From JACVRW01 sp963850205 (GTDB taxonomy: Bacteria > Actinomycetota > Thermoleophilia > Solirubrobacterales > Thermoleophilaceae), in contig CAWKKJ010000017.1 in the NCBI GenBank assembly GCA_963850205.1, forward strand, positions 434,001-498,000: a stretch of DNA of 64,000 nucleotides. Direction: 5' to 3'. The notes beneath the pieces were generated by a model. It saw nothing but the letters and a program-made list of their open reading frames with translations. It made no database searches and was not told the DNA's origin. A program made the position numbers and the translations under genes. Positions 42,765 to 50,962 of the stretch are shown here, piece by piece. Every line of letters begins with the position of its first letter. The first letter of the stretch is position 1.

Positions 42765-42931
42765 CAATCCTGGCGGCCGCTGTGTGACAGCAGGGCTCGC
42801 TCTGTGACTGGGCGTTTCCGTGGTTGCGCCGTCCTACCCCGCGAGCCACCGCGCCGAGATGCCCCCGTCGCCGGCGCGGGGGTGCGACGAGTTTGCCCCC
42901 GTTTCCCGAGGAGAACTCGTCAAGCCCCCCC

Positions 42932-43735
42932 TCAGGACGGCGGATCGCCAGCGCCCGGTGGCGCCTCGCCATGCCCCCACGCATCCAGGCCGCCGTCGAT
43001 GGTGATCGTGGTGCCGGTCACATACGCGGCGGCCGGCGAGGCCAGGAAGGCGGTGAGCGCGGCGACCTCCTCGGGGGTGCCCAGGCGCCCCAGCGGCACC
43101 TGGCGAGCCATCGCCTCCAGGTCGTCGCCGTAGGACTCCAGGCCCTCGGTGCGGATGTTGCCGAGGGCCAGCGCGATCACGCGGATCCGGTGGCGGCTCC
43201 ACTCGGCGGCGAGGCCGGCCGCCAGGTTCTCCAGCGCCGCGCGGGCGGCGGCTCCGTGGGCGTAGCCGGGGATGCCGCGGCGGGGGCTGAACGAGGTGAA
43301 GAAGACCACGCCGCTTCGGTGGGGGATCATCGACCGCACCGCAACCAGCCGGGTGAGCTCCCAGGCGGCCTCCACCGACAGGCGGTGCACGGCCCGCCAG
43401 CCGCCCGGCTCGATCTCCTCGGCCGGCGCCGCGAACTGGCCGCCGGCGTTGTTCACCAGCACGTCGATCCGCCCGTAGGCGGCGATCGCCTCCTCCACGA
43501 GGGCCTCCGCCTGGTCGCGCTCGCGGACGTCGGCCGGCCGGGCGAGGCAGGGCACCCCCGCCTCCTCCAGCTCGGCCCGGACGGCGGCGAGCGGGGCCTC
43601 GCGCCGTCCGCAGATGACCACGGCGGCGCCGGTGCGTCCAAGCTCGAGCGCCGTGGCTCGCCCGATGCCCGTGCCGCCGCCCGTGACCAGGGCGACGCTC
43701 CCCCGGTTGGCGTCGGTACGAAGCGCGGGGCTCAT
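42932..43735 (-). CDS. SDR-family oxidoreductase lacking the catalytic Lys
   Basis: A 267-residue short-chain dehydrogenase/reductase. Cofactor motif VTGGGTGIGRATALELGRTG, NNAGGQF, and C-terminal ASPAAAYVTGTTITIDGG are typical. The active-site segment reads GYAHGAAARAALENL, so the usual YxxxK has Ala in place of Lys. Related His/Ala patterns occur in enoyl-CoA-reductase-like and terpenoid-alcohol SDRs, so it may still be active on a different class. Overlaps the enoyl-CoA hydratase gene by 4 bp (ATGA); a beta-oxidation-like step is likely. Confidence 0.87.
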   Translation of the reverse strand: MSPALRTDANRGSVALVTGGGTGIGRATALELGRTGAAVVICGRREAPLAAVRAELEEAGVPCLARPADVRERDQAEALVEEAIAAYGRIDVLVNNAGGQFAAPAEEIEPGGWRAVHRLSVEAAWELTRLVAVRSMIPHRSGVVFFTSFSPRRGIPGYAHGAAARAALENLAAGLAAEWSRHRIRVIALALGNIRTEGLESYGDDLEAMARQVPLGRLGTPEEVAALTAFLASPAAAYVTGTTITIDGGLDAWGHGEAPPGAGDPPS

Positions 43736-44520
43736 CGATCGCCTGTCTCGCCTCCGCGCCCCTCGGCAAAGCTGCGGGCGGCCTCGCTGAAGCTGTCGGT
43801 GGCGAGCGCCCGCGAGTACGCCGGCCAGCCGCCGGAGGCCATCTGCGCGAAGGTCTCGGCCACCGTGAGACCCTCGGCCCGCCGGGCGATCTCCTTGGTC
43901 GCCTGCACCACCGAGGGCGGACAGCCGGCAATGTGATCGGCCAGCCGCCGGGCCTCGCCGAGCAGCTCGGTCGCCGGGACCACCGAACGCACGAGCCCTC
44001 GTTCCGCGGCCTCACGGGCGCCCATGCGACGGCTCGTGAGCAGGAGGTCCATGGCCACGAACCAGGGCAGACGGCGCGGCAGGCGCTGCGCGCCGCCGGC
44101 GTCGGGCACCACGCCGATTCCGAGCTCGGGCAGAAAGAACTCGGCGTGGTCGGCGGCGACGATGAGGTCGCAGGCGAGCACCATCTCGAAGCCGCCGCCT
44201 GCGGCCAGCCCGTTGACCGCCGCAATCACGGGCTTGTCGAGGTCGAACATCTCGGTGAGGCCGGCGAAGCCGCCGGGGCCGAAGTCCGTCGAGGGATCCT
44301 CCTCGCCCCGGGCCGCCGCCTTCAGGTCCCAGCCGGCGGAGAAGAAGCGCTCCCCGGCGGCGGTGAGGATGCCCACCCGCAGCTCGGGCTCGTCCCGCAG
44401 GCGGGCGAACGCAGCGTGGAGGGCGAGGCTCGTGTCGCGGTCGATGGCGTTGGCGGGCGGGCGGTCGAGGACGATCTCCAGGACGGCTCCGCGCGGGCGG
44501 GCAACCACCGCCTCGCTCAT
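43732..44520 (-). CDS. Enoyl-CoA hydratase/isomerase (CaiD-like crotonase)
   Basis: A 262-residue crotonase-fold protein. Oxyanion-hole motifs are AGERFFSAGWDLKAA and VNGLAAGGGFEMVLACDLIV; the acidic catalytic region is FFLPELGIGVVPDAGGAQRL. Similarity in tone is to crotonobetainyl-CoA hydratase (CaiD), but this cannot be settled by eye. It could hydrate the product of the acyl-CoA dehydrogenase at 27779. Sandwiched with 4-bp overlaps between the endonuclease/phosphatase gene and the SDR. Confidence 0.88.
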   Translation of the reverse strand: MSEAVVARPRGAVLEIVLDRPPANAIDRDTSLALHAAFARLRDEPELRVGILTAAGERFFSAGWDLKAAARGEEDPSTDFGPGGFAGLTEMFDLDKPVIAAVNGLAAGGGFEMVLACDLIVAADHAEFFLPELGIGVVPDAGGAQRLPRRLPWFVAMDLLLTSRRMGAREAAERGLVRSVVPATELLGEARRLADHIAGCPPSVVQATKEIARRAEGLTVAETFAQMASGGWPAYSRALATDSFSEAARSFAEGRGGETGDR

Positions 44521-46016
44521 CGGCGCCGGGTCACCGTGAACGGCGTCTCGGCGAGGATGCTGTAGCCGTCGTCGAGCATCAGGGTCGCCCGGTAGCGCCC
44601 GGGCGGGAGCTTGCCGAGGTCGGCCTGGGTGAAGGAGAGCCTGCCGCTGGGTCGCGCGCCGGTGTACTTGAAGCCCAGGTACCCGTACAGGTCGCCGCCC
44701 GCCGGATAGATTCCGACCCAGTCGAGGCGATTGCCCGGCGCGCCGGACCAGCGAACCCGTATCGGCGCGCCCGGCTCGTAACGCGTCGCGCTCGTGCGGA
44801 CCCCGGGCCGGGTCCCGCGCCGCTCGACCCAGAACGGAGAGGTCGCGGTGATCCGTCCCTTTCCGTCGAATACGGCGGCGCGATAACGGCCGGGGCGGAG
44901 GGTCTCGGTGCCGAAGTAGGGGGCCAGGTGATCGGACGCGTCGTAGACCGGGATCGTCATGAGCGGCCGCCGCGAGCCGTTCCGCAGGATGCCGACCGCG
45001 CGCCCGCCGCCGGCCCTGGTCTGGGTGTAGCGCAGCGTCACCCGCCGCCCGCGCTCGACCACCCGCGGGTCCGCGCTCACCAGCGGCGGCGCCTTGCGCG
45101 CGTTGACGGCGAACGTGGAGGCAACCGCGCGGTGGTCGGAGCCGAAGGGGCTCACGCCCACCTCCACGTCCGGCCCACCCGTCTCGCCGACGAGCTTGGC
45201 GGCCAGCGTGCGCGCGGGTCCGGAGGACATCACCCAGTCGATGCGGTCGACCGTCTCCTGTTTGCGGATGCGGGGCGGAGGCGTGCCCGGGGTCCAGGTG
45301 AGACCCGGAGCGGCGACAGGATCGGGATGGGCCTCGCGGTAGGAGTCGCGGAAGCCCGCCCGGGCGAGGGCCGTGGACACGGGCCAGGCCAGCGGGTAGC
45401 GCACGCGTTTGGGATCGGCCCGGGCCATCGCCGCCGTCCAGTCGAGGTGCGACGGGGAGTTGAAGTCACCGGTGAGGAAGGTCGGGGTGCCGCGGCGGGC
45501 GAGCGGAGCAAGGGCCCGGATATAGGGGCGGATCTCGGGAAGCCGCAGCGAGCGCTCGAGGGCCAGCACCTTGCGGGCGCGCTTCCCTGCCGCCACCTCC
45601 TCCGGCCCGTAGGGGCAGCAGGTGAGGTGGAGGTTCGCGATCGCCACCACGTGATCCTGATCGAGGGCGGCGTAGGCCATTCGCAGGCCGTCGCGCTCGA
45701 CCGCGAAGAGCGGATAGCGGGAGATCAGGTGCAGGCTCTCGTCGACGTGGGGAAGGCCGCTGGCGGCGGCCAGGCGGCGAAGGTTGCCCTCCGGCTCCTG
45801 GACCCCGACGATGTCGGCGTCGGCCCGGCGGATCGAGCGGGCGACCTGGCCGAAGTCCACCTGCGTGCCTCCGTACCAGATGTTGAAGGTCATGACCGTG
45901 AGCTCGCGCTCGCTCGGGGCGGCGCCGGCGGCCGGGGCCAGGGCGAGCAGCAGGCCGGCAAGGCCGAGCAGCGCGGCGGCCCAGCGGCGTGCTTGTGCAG
46001 CTGACCACAAAGTCAA
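44517..46016 (-). CDS. Secreted endonuclease/exonuclease/phosphatase-family protein
   Basis: About 499 residues. Signal peptide (RRWAAALLGLAGLLLALAP then AAGAAP), EEP domain (~35-300) with TVMTFNIWYGGTQVDFG, DIVGVQEPEGN, PTFLTGDFNSPSH and FGSDHRAVAST (catalytic His), then a beta-rich C-terminal region (~320-495) with two similar Ig-like stretches. EEP proteins hydrolyse phosphodiesters of DNA, lipids or phosphoinositides. The start is a choice of GTG 46025, TTG 46016 or TTG 46010; I take 46016 because a TAGGGT box lies 7 nt upstream. Motif copy C overlaps this start. It heads an operon with the hydratase and SDR, an unexpected pairing. Confidence 0.8.
   Translation of the reverse strand: MTLWSAAQARRWAAALLGLAGLLLALAPAAGAAPSERELTVMTFNIWYGGTQVDFGQVARSIRRADADIVGVQEPEGNLRRLAAASGLPHVDESLHLISRYPLFAVERDGLRMAYAALDQDHVVAIANLHLTCCPYGPEEVAAGKRARKVLALERSLRLPEIRPYIRALAPLARRGTPTFLTGDFNSPSHLDWTAAMARADPKRVRYPLAWPVSTALARAGFRDSYREAHPDPVAAPGLTWTPGTPPPRIRKQETVDRIDWVMSSGPARTLAAKLVGETGGPDVEVGVSPFGSDHRAVASTFAVNARKAPPLVSADPRVVERGRRVTLRYTQTRAGGGRAVGILRNGSRRPLMTIPVYDASDHLAPYFGTETLRPGRYRAAVFDGKGRITATSPFWVERRGTRPGVRTSATRYEPGAPIRVRWSGAPGNRLDWVGIYPAGGDLYGYLGFKYTGARPSGRLSFTQADLGKLPPGRYRATLMLDDGYSILAETPFTVTRRR
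45995..46015 (-). promoter_or_regulatory. Conserved motif copy C at the start of the EEP operon
   Basis: Core CTGACCACAAAGTCA preceded by GTGCAG (plus-strand reading). It matches copy B at 18 of 21 positions. It overlaps the predicted start codon of the leftward operon, as a repressor site would. Confidence 0.5.
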
Positions 46017-46090
46017 CGCGAGCACCCTAAAGCACGACGGAGCCCGCCCCGGCCGGGGCGGGCTCCGCACGACAACGGGTGGGCGCCCGT

Positions 46091-48337
46091 CTACGCCTCG
46101 GCCGGGCGCGGCTCGCCCTGCGGCCGCGCCGGGCGCCCGCGATCGGGCTCGGACGGCGGCTCCGGCGAGCCCTCCAGGGCCGGCCCCTTCGGCAGCCACT
46201 CGAGCCAGCTCGGCAGGTACCAGTTCCACTCGCCGAGCAGCTTCATCGAGGCCGGCAGCAGCACGCCGCGCACCAGGGTGGCGTCGATCAGGATCGCGGC
46301 CGCGAGGCCCACGCCGAACTGCTTCATGTCGATGAACTGGAGCGTGGCGAAGATGCCGAACACCGCCACCATCACGATCGCGGCCGCGGTGACCACGCCG
46401 GCGGTGGACTTGATGCCGTGGCTCACCGCGTCGGAGGTGGACTCGCCCCGGTCCACGGCCTCCCGGATCCGGCTCAGGATGAACACGTGGTAGTCCATCG
46501 ACAGGCCGAACAGGATCACGAACAGCATGATCGGGAACCAGGCCGTGATCGCTCCGGTGGAATCGAAGTTCAGCAGCCCCTCGAGGTTGCCGTCCTGGAA
46601 CACCCAGGTCACGATTCCCAGCGCCGCCCCCACCGACAGCACGTTCAGCAGGATGGCCTTGATGGGGATCACGACGGAGCGGAACGTAACCAGCAGCAGC
46701 AGGAACGCGACGGCGAAGACGAAGCCGAACACGTACCAGATGCGCTCGGCCATCTGGGAGTTGAAGTCCACCGAGCCGGCGGTGAAGCCGGTCACGCCGA
46801 GGACCTCGCCGCCGCTGACGCCCGGGAGCACCCGAGGTACCACGTCCTCGCGCAGCGTCTCCACGGCGTTGAGTGAGGTCTCGTCGGTGCCGGTGCCCGC
46901 CAAGGGCACCTCGATCACGGCCAGCTCGCCGTCGGGGCTGGTGTCGACCGTGATCGGCTCGTTGAACTGGTCTGAGGTGCGCGCGATCTGGCGCAGCTCG
47001 TCCGCCGCGCCCGCGATCTGAGCCCGGTCGAGCGCCTGCCCCTCGACCACGATGTCGGCCGTGAACTGCTCGCCGGGGAAGGCGGCCTGCATCCGGTCGT
47101 AGGTCTGCATGACCTCGATGGAGCGCGGCAGGCCGTCGATGCCCGAGTCGGCCGTGTGGATATGGAACACCGGGATCGCCAGCACCACGAGCACCGCGCC
47201 CGCGGCCAGCGCCGAGACGAGCGGCCGCTTGAGGACCCGGTCGAGCACCCAGGACCAGACCCGGGGCTCGCCCGTGCGCCGCTCGGGCCGCAGGAAGGGA
47301 ACGCGGCCCTTGTTCACCCGGTCGCCGAGCTTGGACAGGATCGCCGGCAGGACGGTGAGCGAGCCCAGCACCGAGATCGCCACCACGAGGATCGTGCCCG
47401 TGGCGAACGAGGTGAAGGTCGCCGCGCCGCCGAAGTACATGCCCGCCATCGCGGCGATGACGGTGAAGCCGGACACCAGCACCGCGCGGCCCGAGGTGGC
47501 GGCGGCCGCCTCCAGCGCGGCCTCCTCGGAGAGTCCCCGGGCACGCTCCTCACGCTCGCGCCGCAGGTAGAACAGCGAGTAGTCGACCCCGACGGCCAGG
47601 CCGATCAGCAGCACCACCGAGTTGATGGCCTCGTCCACCGGCCACAGCTGGCTGATGGGCCCGATCAGGCTGATGGCCGCGGCCACCGCCGTGATGGCCA
47701 GGAGCAAGGGCACGAAAGCCGCCAGCAGCGCGCCGAAAGCAAGGATCAGGATGATCAGCGTGATCGGCAGCGAGGTGACCTCCGCCTTCTGGAAGTCGTC
47801 TTCGAAGGCCTGGCTGAGCGCCTTTTCCGCGCTCGCGCCGCCGAACTGCTCAATACGGAAGCCGGCCTCCTGGCGGTCCAGCTTGCTCACGGCCGCCAGC
47901 GATGGGTCGACCTTCGCCTCGTCCTCTCCACCGCGCAGCTCGAAGGTCACCAGCGCCGATTTCCCGTCCTCGGACAGCGCACCCTGGCTGCCGCGGGCGT
48001 AGGGGCTCTGCACGTTCTGCACGTGGCGGGTCTCGTCCAGCTGCGCCGTGACCGAATTGACGACCTCGCGAAACTCGGGATCGCGGTTGCCGGCGCCGTT
48101 CTGGCTCTGCACCAGAACGCTCTCGCTCGTCTTGTCGGGGAAATGAGCGGCCACCGCCTTGTCGGCCCGGCCCGACTCCCCGCTGCCGTTGTCGCTGTCC
48201 TCCAGCGTCTTGGTCCCGACCGACCCGCCGATCACGACCGCGAGGATCACGAACGCGAGCCAGCCGAAGATGGCCTTCTTGCGATGCTGAGCGCTCCACC
48301 GTCCGGCGCGCGCCGCGATGTTCCGGTTTCGTTCCAT
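46091..48337 (-). CDS. MMPL/RND-family transporter
   Basis: A 748-residue RND exporter of the MMPL type. TM1 (KKAIFGWLAFVILAVVIGGS), a periplasmic loop, five helices with the SSD-like block (AVGVDYSLFYLRREREERAR), a second loop, and a second block with LFGLSMDYHVFILSRIREAV. Actinobacterial MMPL proteins export lipids and glycolipids using the proton gradient. The ATG at 48337 gives MERNRNIAARAGRW; upstream in-frame codons are unlikely. The C-terminal tail is Pro/Arg-rich. Single gene. Confidence 0.9.
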   Translation of the reverse strand: MERNRNIAARAGRWSAQHRKKAIFGWLAFVILAVVIGGSVGTKTLEDSDNGSGESGRADKAVAAHFPDKTSESVLVQSQNGAGNRDPEFREVVNSVTAQLDETRHVQNVQSPYARGSQGALSEDGKSALVTFELRGGEDEAKVDPSLAAVSKLDRQEAGFRIEQFGGASAEKALSQAFEDDFQKAEVTSLPITLIILILAFGALLAAFVPLLLAITAVAAAISLIGPISQLWPVDEAINSVVLLIGLAVGVDYSLFYLRREREERARGLSEEAALEAAAATSGRAVLVSGFTVIAAMAGMYFGGAATFTSFATGTILVVAISVLGSLTVLPAILSKLGDRVNKGRVPFLRPERRTGEPRVWSWVLDRVLKRPLVSALAAGAVLVVLAIPVFHIHTADSGIDGLPRSIEVMQTYDRMQAAFPGEQFTADIVVEGQALDRAQIAGAADELRQIARTSDQFNEPITVDTSPDGELAVIEVPLAGTGTDETSLNAVETLREDVVPRVLPGVSGGEVLGVTGFTAGSVDFNSQMAERIWYVFGFVFAVAFLLLLVTFRSVVIPIKAILLNVLSVGAALGIVTWVFQDGNLEGLLNFDSTGAITAWFPIMLFVILFGLSMDYHVFILSRIREAVDRGESTSDAVSHGIKSTAGVVTAAAIVMVAVFGIFATLQFIDMKQFGVGLAAAILIDATLVRGVLLPASMKLLGEWNWYLPSWLEWLPKGPALEGSPEPPSEPDRGRPARPQGEPRPAEA

Positions 48338-48399
48338 GACGAGAGGTTCGCCCGGCGCCGGGGCCATTCCCAGGGTGCCTCCCGGTGTGGCGAGGTGCG

Positions 48400-48600
48400 G
48401 CTATCCGCACGCGCGGAGGCGTGCTCGACCAGCTCGGCGGAGACGTGCCACAGCCATCGTGCGGCCTCGGGATCGAGGGCGTGCGGCATGACCTCGTGGA
48501 TCCCGTTCAGCTCGTCGACCACCTCTGCCTCGTTGCAGTCCTCGAAGTAGCGCTCGCCGATGGCGTTGTCGAAGAGCGTCCCGGGACGCCGATCATCGTC
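48400..48600 (-). CDS. Possible small broken coding region
   Basis: On the minus strand a protein-like stretch (TLFDNAIGERYFEDC, EVVDELNGIHEVMPHALDPE, WLWHVSAELVEHASA) lies between the acyltransferase and MMPL genes. An ATG at ~48597 would lead into it only if one G were missing from the ggg run near 48581. The true end is unclear. Family unknown. The remaining sequence of 48338-48693 shows nothing I can assign. Confidence 0.3.
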
Positions 48601-48693
48601 ACGCGCCGTACGTTGTGGTCCTATTGCACCCCTAACGTGCGGAGCGTGGTCCCGGGCGGCGGCCCCGGGTGGCGGGGCGCCCGCGCGGGCACG

Positions 48694-49408
48694 CTAGTCC
48701 CAGCGCAGGCGCCGCGGCTCCTCGCGCATGCGCAGGATGCGCGCCGGCACGCCCGGCGACCACGGCGTTCGCGGGTACGTCTCTGGTGACCACCGCGTTG
48801 GTGCCGACCACGGCGTTGTCCCCCACCGTGACCCCGCGCAGGATGCAGGCCCCGTAGCCGATCCACACGTTGTGGCCCACCCGCACGTCGCGCTTGTAGA
48901 TCCCCTGCAGGCGGATCGGGCGCTCAACCTCCACCATCCCGTGGTCGAAGTCGATCAGCATCACCCGGTCGGCGATCACGCACTCGCGCCCGATGGAGAC
49001 GTGCTGGAAGGAGGAGATCGTGCACTCCTGGCCCAGCACGGTCTTCGCACCGATCGACACGGAGCCCTCGTGGCTGCGGATCTTGCAGCCGTGGCCGATC
49101 CAGGCCCAGCGGCCGATGTCGAGCGTGGCCCTGGGGCCGATCTCGAGCGAGCAGCCGGGCCCGAGGAAGGCGAGCCCGTCCAGTCGCAGCCGGCGGCCGA
49201 GCAGGAGCTTGCGCCAGCCGAGGCGGACCAGGAGCCGCCCGTACTTGGTGTTCAGCATCCCCTTTGCCCGCAGGAAGCGCAGCAGCGTGAGCAGGCCTCC
49301 CTCCCGGGGAGGCGGCGCCCCGCGCAGCTCGAGCGGGACGTCGGAGGGCGGTGCGGCGAGCGGCTCGGTGGCGGATTCCACGCGGGAGCGGATGATAGGA
49401 GGGGACAT
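48694..49408 (-). CDS. Left-handed beta-helix (hexapeptide) acyltransferase, frameshifted near its end
   Basis: About 237 residues. After a variable N-terminus come KGMLNTKYGRLLVRLGWRK and hexapeptide repeats (IGPRATLDIGRWAWIGHGCK, VSIGAKTVLGQECTISSFQ, VWIGYGACILRGVTVGDNAV) ending NAVVTRDVPANAVVAG. One extra G near 48753 breaks the frame; the other frame restores VPARILRMREEPRRLRW and a stop at 48694. Such enzymes O- or N-acetylate sugars and lipids. The ATG at 49408 overlaps the divergent lyase ATG by two bases, so GTG at 49381 may be the real start. Confidence 0.78.
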
Positions 49409-50936
49409 GGCGACCTTGACCCTGGACGGCCGCACTCTCACCGCGGCGGCGGTTAGCGCCGTGGCGCGCGAGCGACGGGAGGTGCGGCTGGGCGACGAGG
49501 CCCGGGCCCGCAACGCGGCCGCGGCGGAGACGGTCGCCGCCCTGGTCGAGCGAGGCGCGGCGATCTACGGGGTGACCACCGGCGTCGGGCCCTTTCGCTC
49601 CCGGGCCGTGCCCGTAGCCGAGCGCGCCGAGCACCAGCTGCGCCTGCTCCGCAGCCACGCGGTCGGCGGCGGGCGACCGCTGTCCGGTGAGCTGGTCCGG
49701 GCCGCGATGGTGGTCCGCGCCAACCAGCTCGGCGCCGGTGGCGCCGGCGTGTCCGACGAGCTGCTGGACGCTCTGGTGGCCGCCCTCAACGCGAGGGTCG
49801 TGCCCCTGGCCCGCGAGCTCGGCTCGCTGGGCACCGGCGACCTGACCGTCCTGGCCGAGATCGCCCTGGCGCTGCTCGGCGAGGGGCAGGCCTGGCGCGA
49901 TTCGGAGCTGATCGGCGCCCGCGCGGCCCTGTCCGAGGCCGGCCTGGCCCCGCCAACGCTGGGCCCGCGGGACGGGATCGCCTTCATGAGCAGCAACGCG
50001 GCGAGCGCCGGTCAGGCGGCGCTGGTCGCTGTCGATGCGGGTCGCCTCCAGGCGGCGGCGCTCGCCACCGCGGCGCTCTCCTTCGCCGCGGCGGAGGCCG
50101 ATCCGGTGGTGCTCGACCAGCGTGTCCACGCCGCCCGTCCCCAGCCCGGGCAGGTGGCCGTGGCCGCGCGCCTGCGGGAGCTGGTCGGCCCCGGGGGAGA
50201 GGAACGCCGGGATCAAGAAGACGGCCCGGTGCACGACCCGTACCCCTTCCGGGCCCTGCCCCAGGTGGAGGGAGCGACGCTGGAGGCGCTGCGCGACCTG
50301 GAGCAGGTGGTGTCGGTCGAGCTCAACGCCGCCGGCGAGAACGCCCTGGTGGACGCCGGCTCGGGCGCGGTACTGCCGAACGCCAACTTCCACGCCGCTT
50401 CCCTGGCCCTGAGCCTCGACCGCCTGCGCGCCGCCCTGGCGCAGTCGACGTCGCTGGTGGCGGCGCGGGTGAGCGCGCTGCTCGATCCCGGCCTGATGGG
50501 TCTTCCCGCCGGGCTGTCCCCGCGCCCCGGCTCCCACTCGGGGGCGATGATGCTGGAGTACACCGCGCACGCGTCGGCGGCCGATGTTCAGTCGCTGGCC
50601 GCTCCGGTGGCGACCCGGACGACCACGGTCGGGGGCGGCATCGAGTCGCACGCGTCGTTCGCTCCGCTCGCTGCCCGCCGGGCCCAGGAGGCCCTGCGCT
50701 CGGCCGCGGTGGCCGTGGCCACCGAGCTCGCGGTAGCGGTCCGGGCGCTGCGGATGCGCGGCCTGGAGCCCGCGAGCACGGAGGCGGGCGAGCTGTTCGA
50801 GGCCGCCGCCGCGCGCATCGATCCCGGCTTGGACGACAGGCCTCTCAACGACGACGTGGAGGCCGCCAGGACGGTGGTGGTCGGGTACCGCCCGGCGGAG
50901 TCCGCGTGGCCGCCGGCAACCGGCGTTGCCCTCTGA
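49407..50936 (+). CDS. Histidine/aromatic ammonia-lyase-like protein without the MIO triad
   Basis: A 509-residue protein of the HAL/PAL fold. The N-terminal catalytic-Tyr loop IYGVTTGVGPFRSR is present. Where family members have GSVGASGDLAPLA, the Ala-Ser-Gly source of the MIO electrophile, this reads GSLGTGDLTVLAEIALALLG: one residue short and with no Ser. Other motifs are altered too: SSNAASAGQAAL for the NGT region and HDPYPFRALPQVEG for QDxYSxRCxPQ. A classical lyase reaction is doubtful; isomerase, lyase or binding roles are open. SD AGGAGG precedes the ATG. An IclR gene follows. Confidence 0.82.
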   Translation: MATLTLDGRTLTAAAVSAVARERREVRLGDEARARNAAAAETVAALVERGAAIYGVTTGVGPFRSRAVPVAERAEHQLRLLRSHAVGGGRPLSGELVRAAMVVRANQLGAGGAGVSDELLDALVAALNARVVPLARELGSLGTGDLTVLAEIALALLGEGQAWRDSELIGARAALSEAGLAPPTLGPRDGIAFMSSNAASAGQAALVAVDAGRLQAAALATAALSFAAAEADPVVLDQRVHAARPQPGQVAVAARLRELVGPGGEERRDQEDGPVHDPYPFRALPQVEGATLEALRDLEQVVSVELNAAGENALVDAGSGAVLPNANFHAASLALSLDRLRAALAQSTSLVAARVSALLDPGLMGLPAGLSPRPGSHSGAMMLEYTAHASAADVQSLAAPVATRTTTVGGGIESHASFAPLAARRAQEALRSAAVAVATELAVAVRALRMRGLEPASTEAGELFEAAAARIDPGLDDRPLNDDVEAARTVVVGYRPAESAWPPATGVAL

Positions 50937-50962
50937 GCATCGCACCGACTACATTGGCCGGC
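50932..50962 (+). promoter_or_regulatory. Promoter of the iclR gene
   Basis: TACATT (50950-50955) lies 7 nt before the ATG at 50963, with TTGCCC about 18 bp further upstream, inside the last codons of the lyase gene. Confidence 0.4.

Noticed and set aside
49407..50936. Annotating the lyase as hutH
   Set aside because: The MIO triad is missing and no hutU, hutI or hutG homologue is adjacent; the amidohydrolase at 55202 lacks a clear HutI signature.
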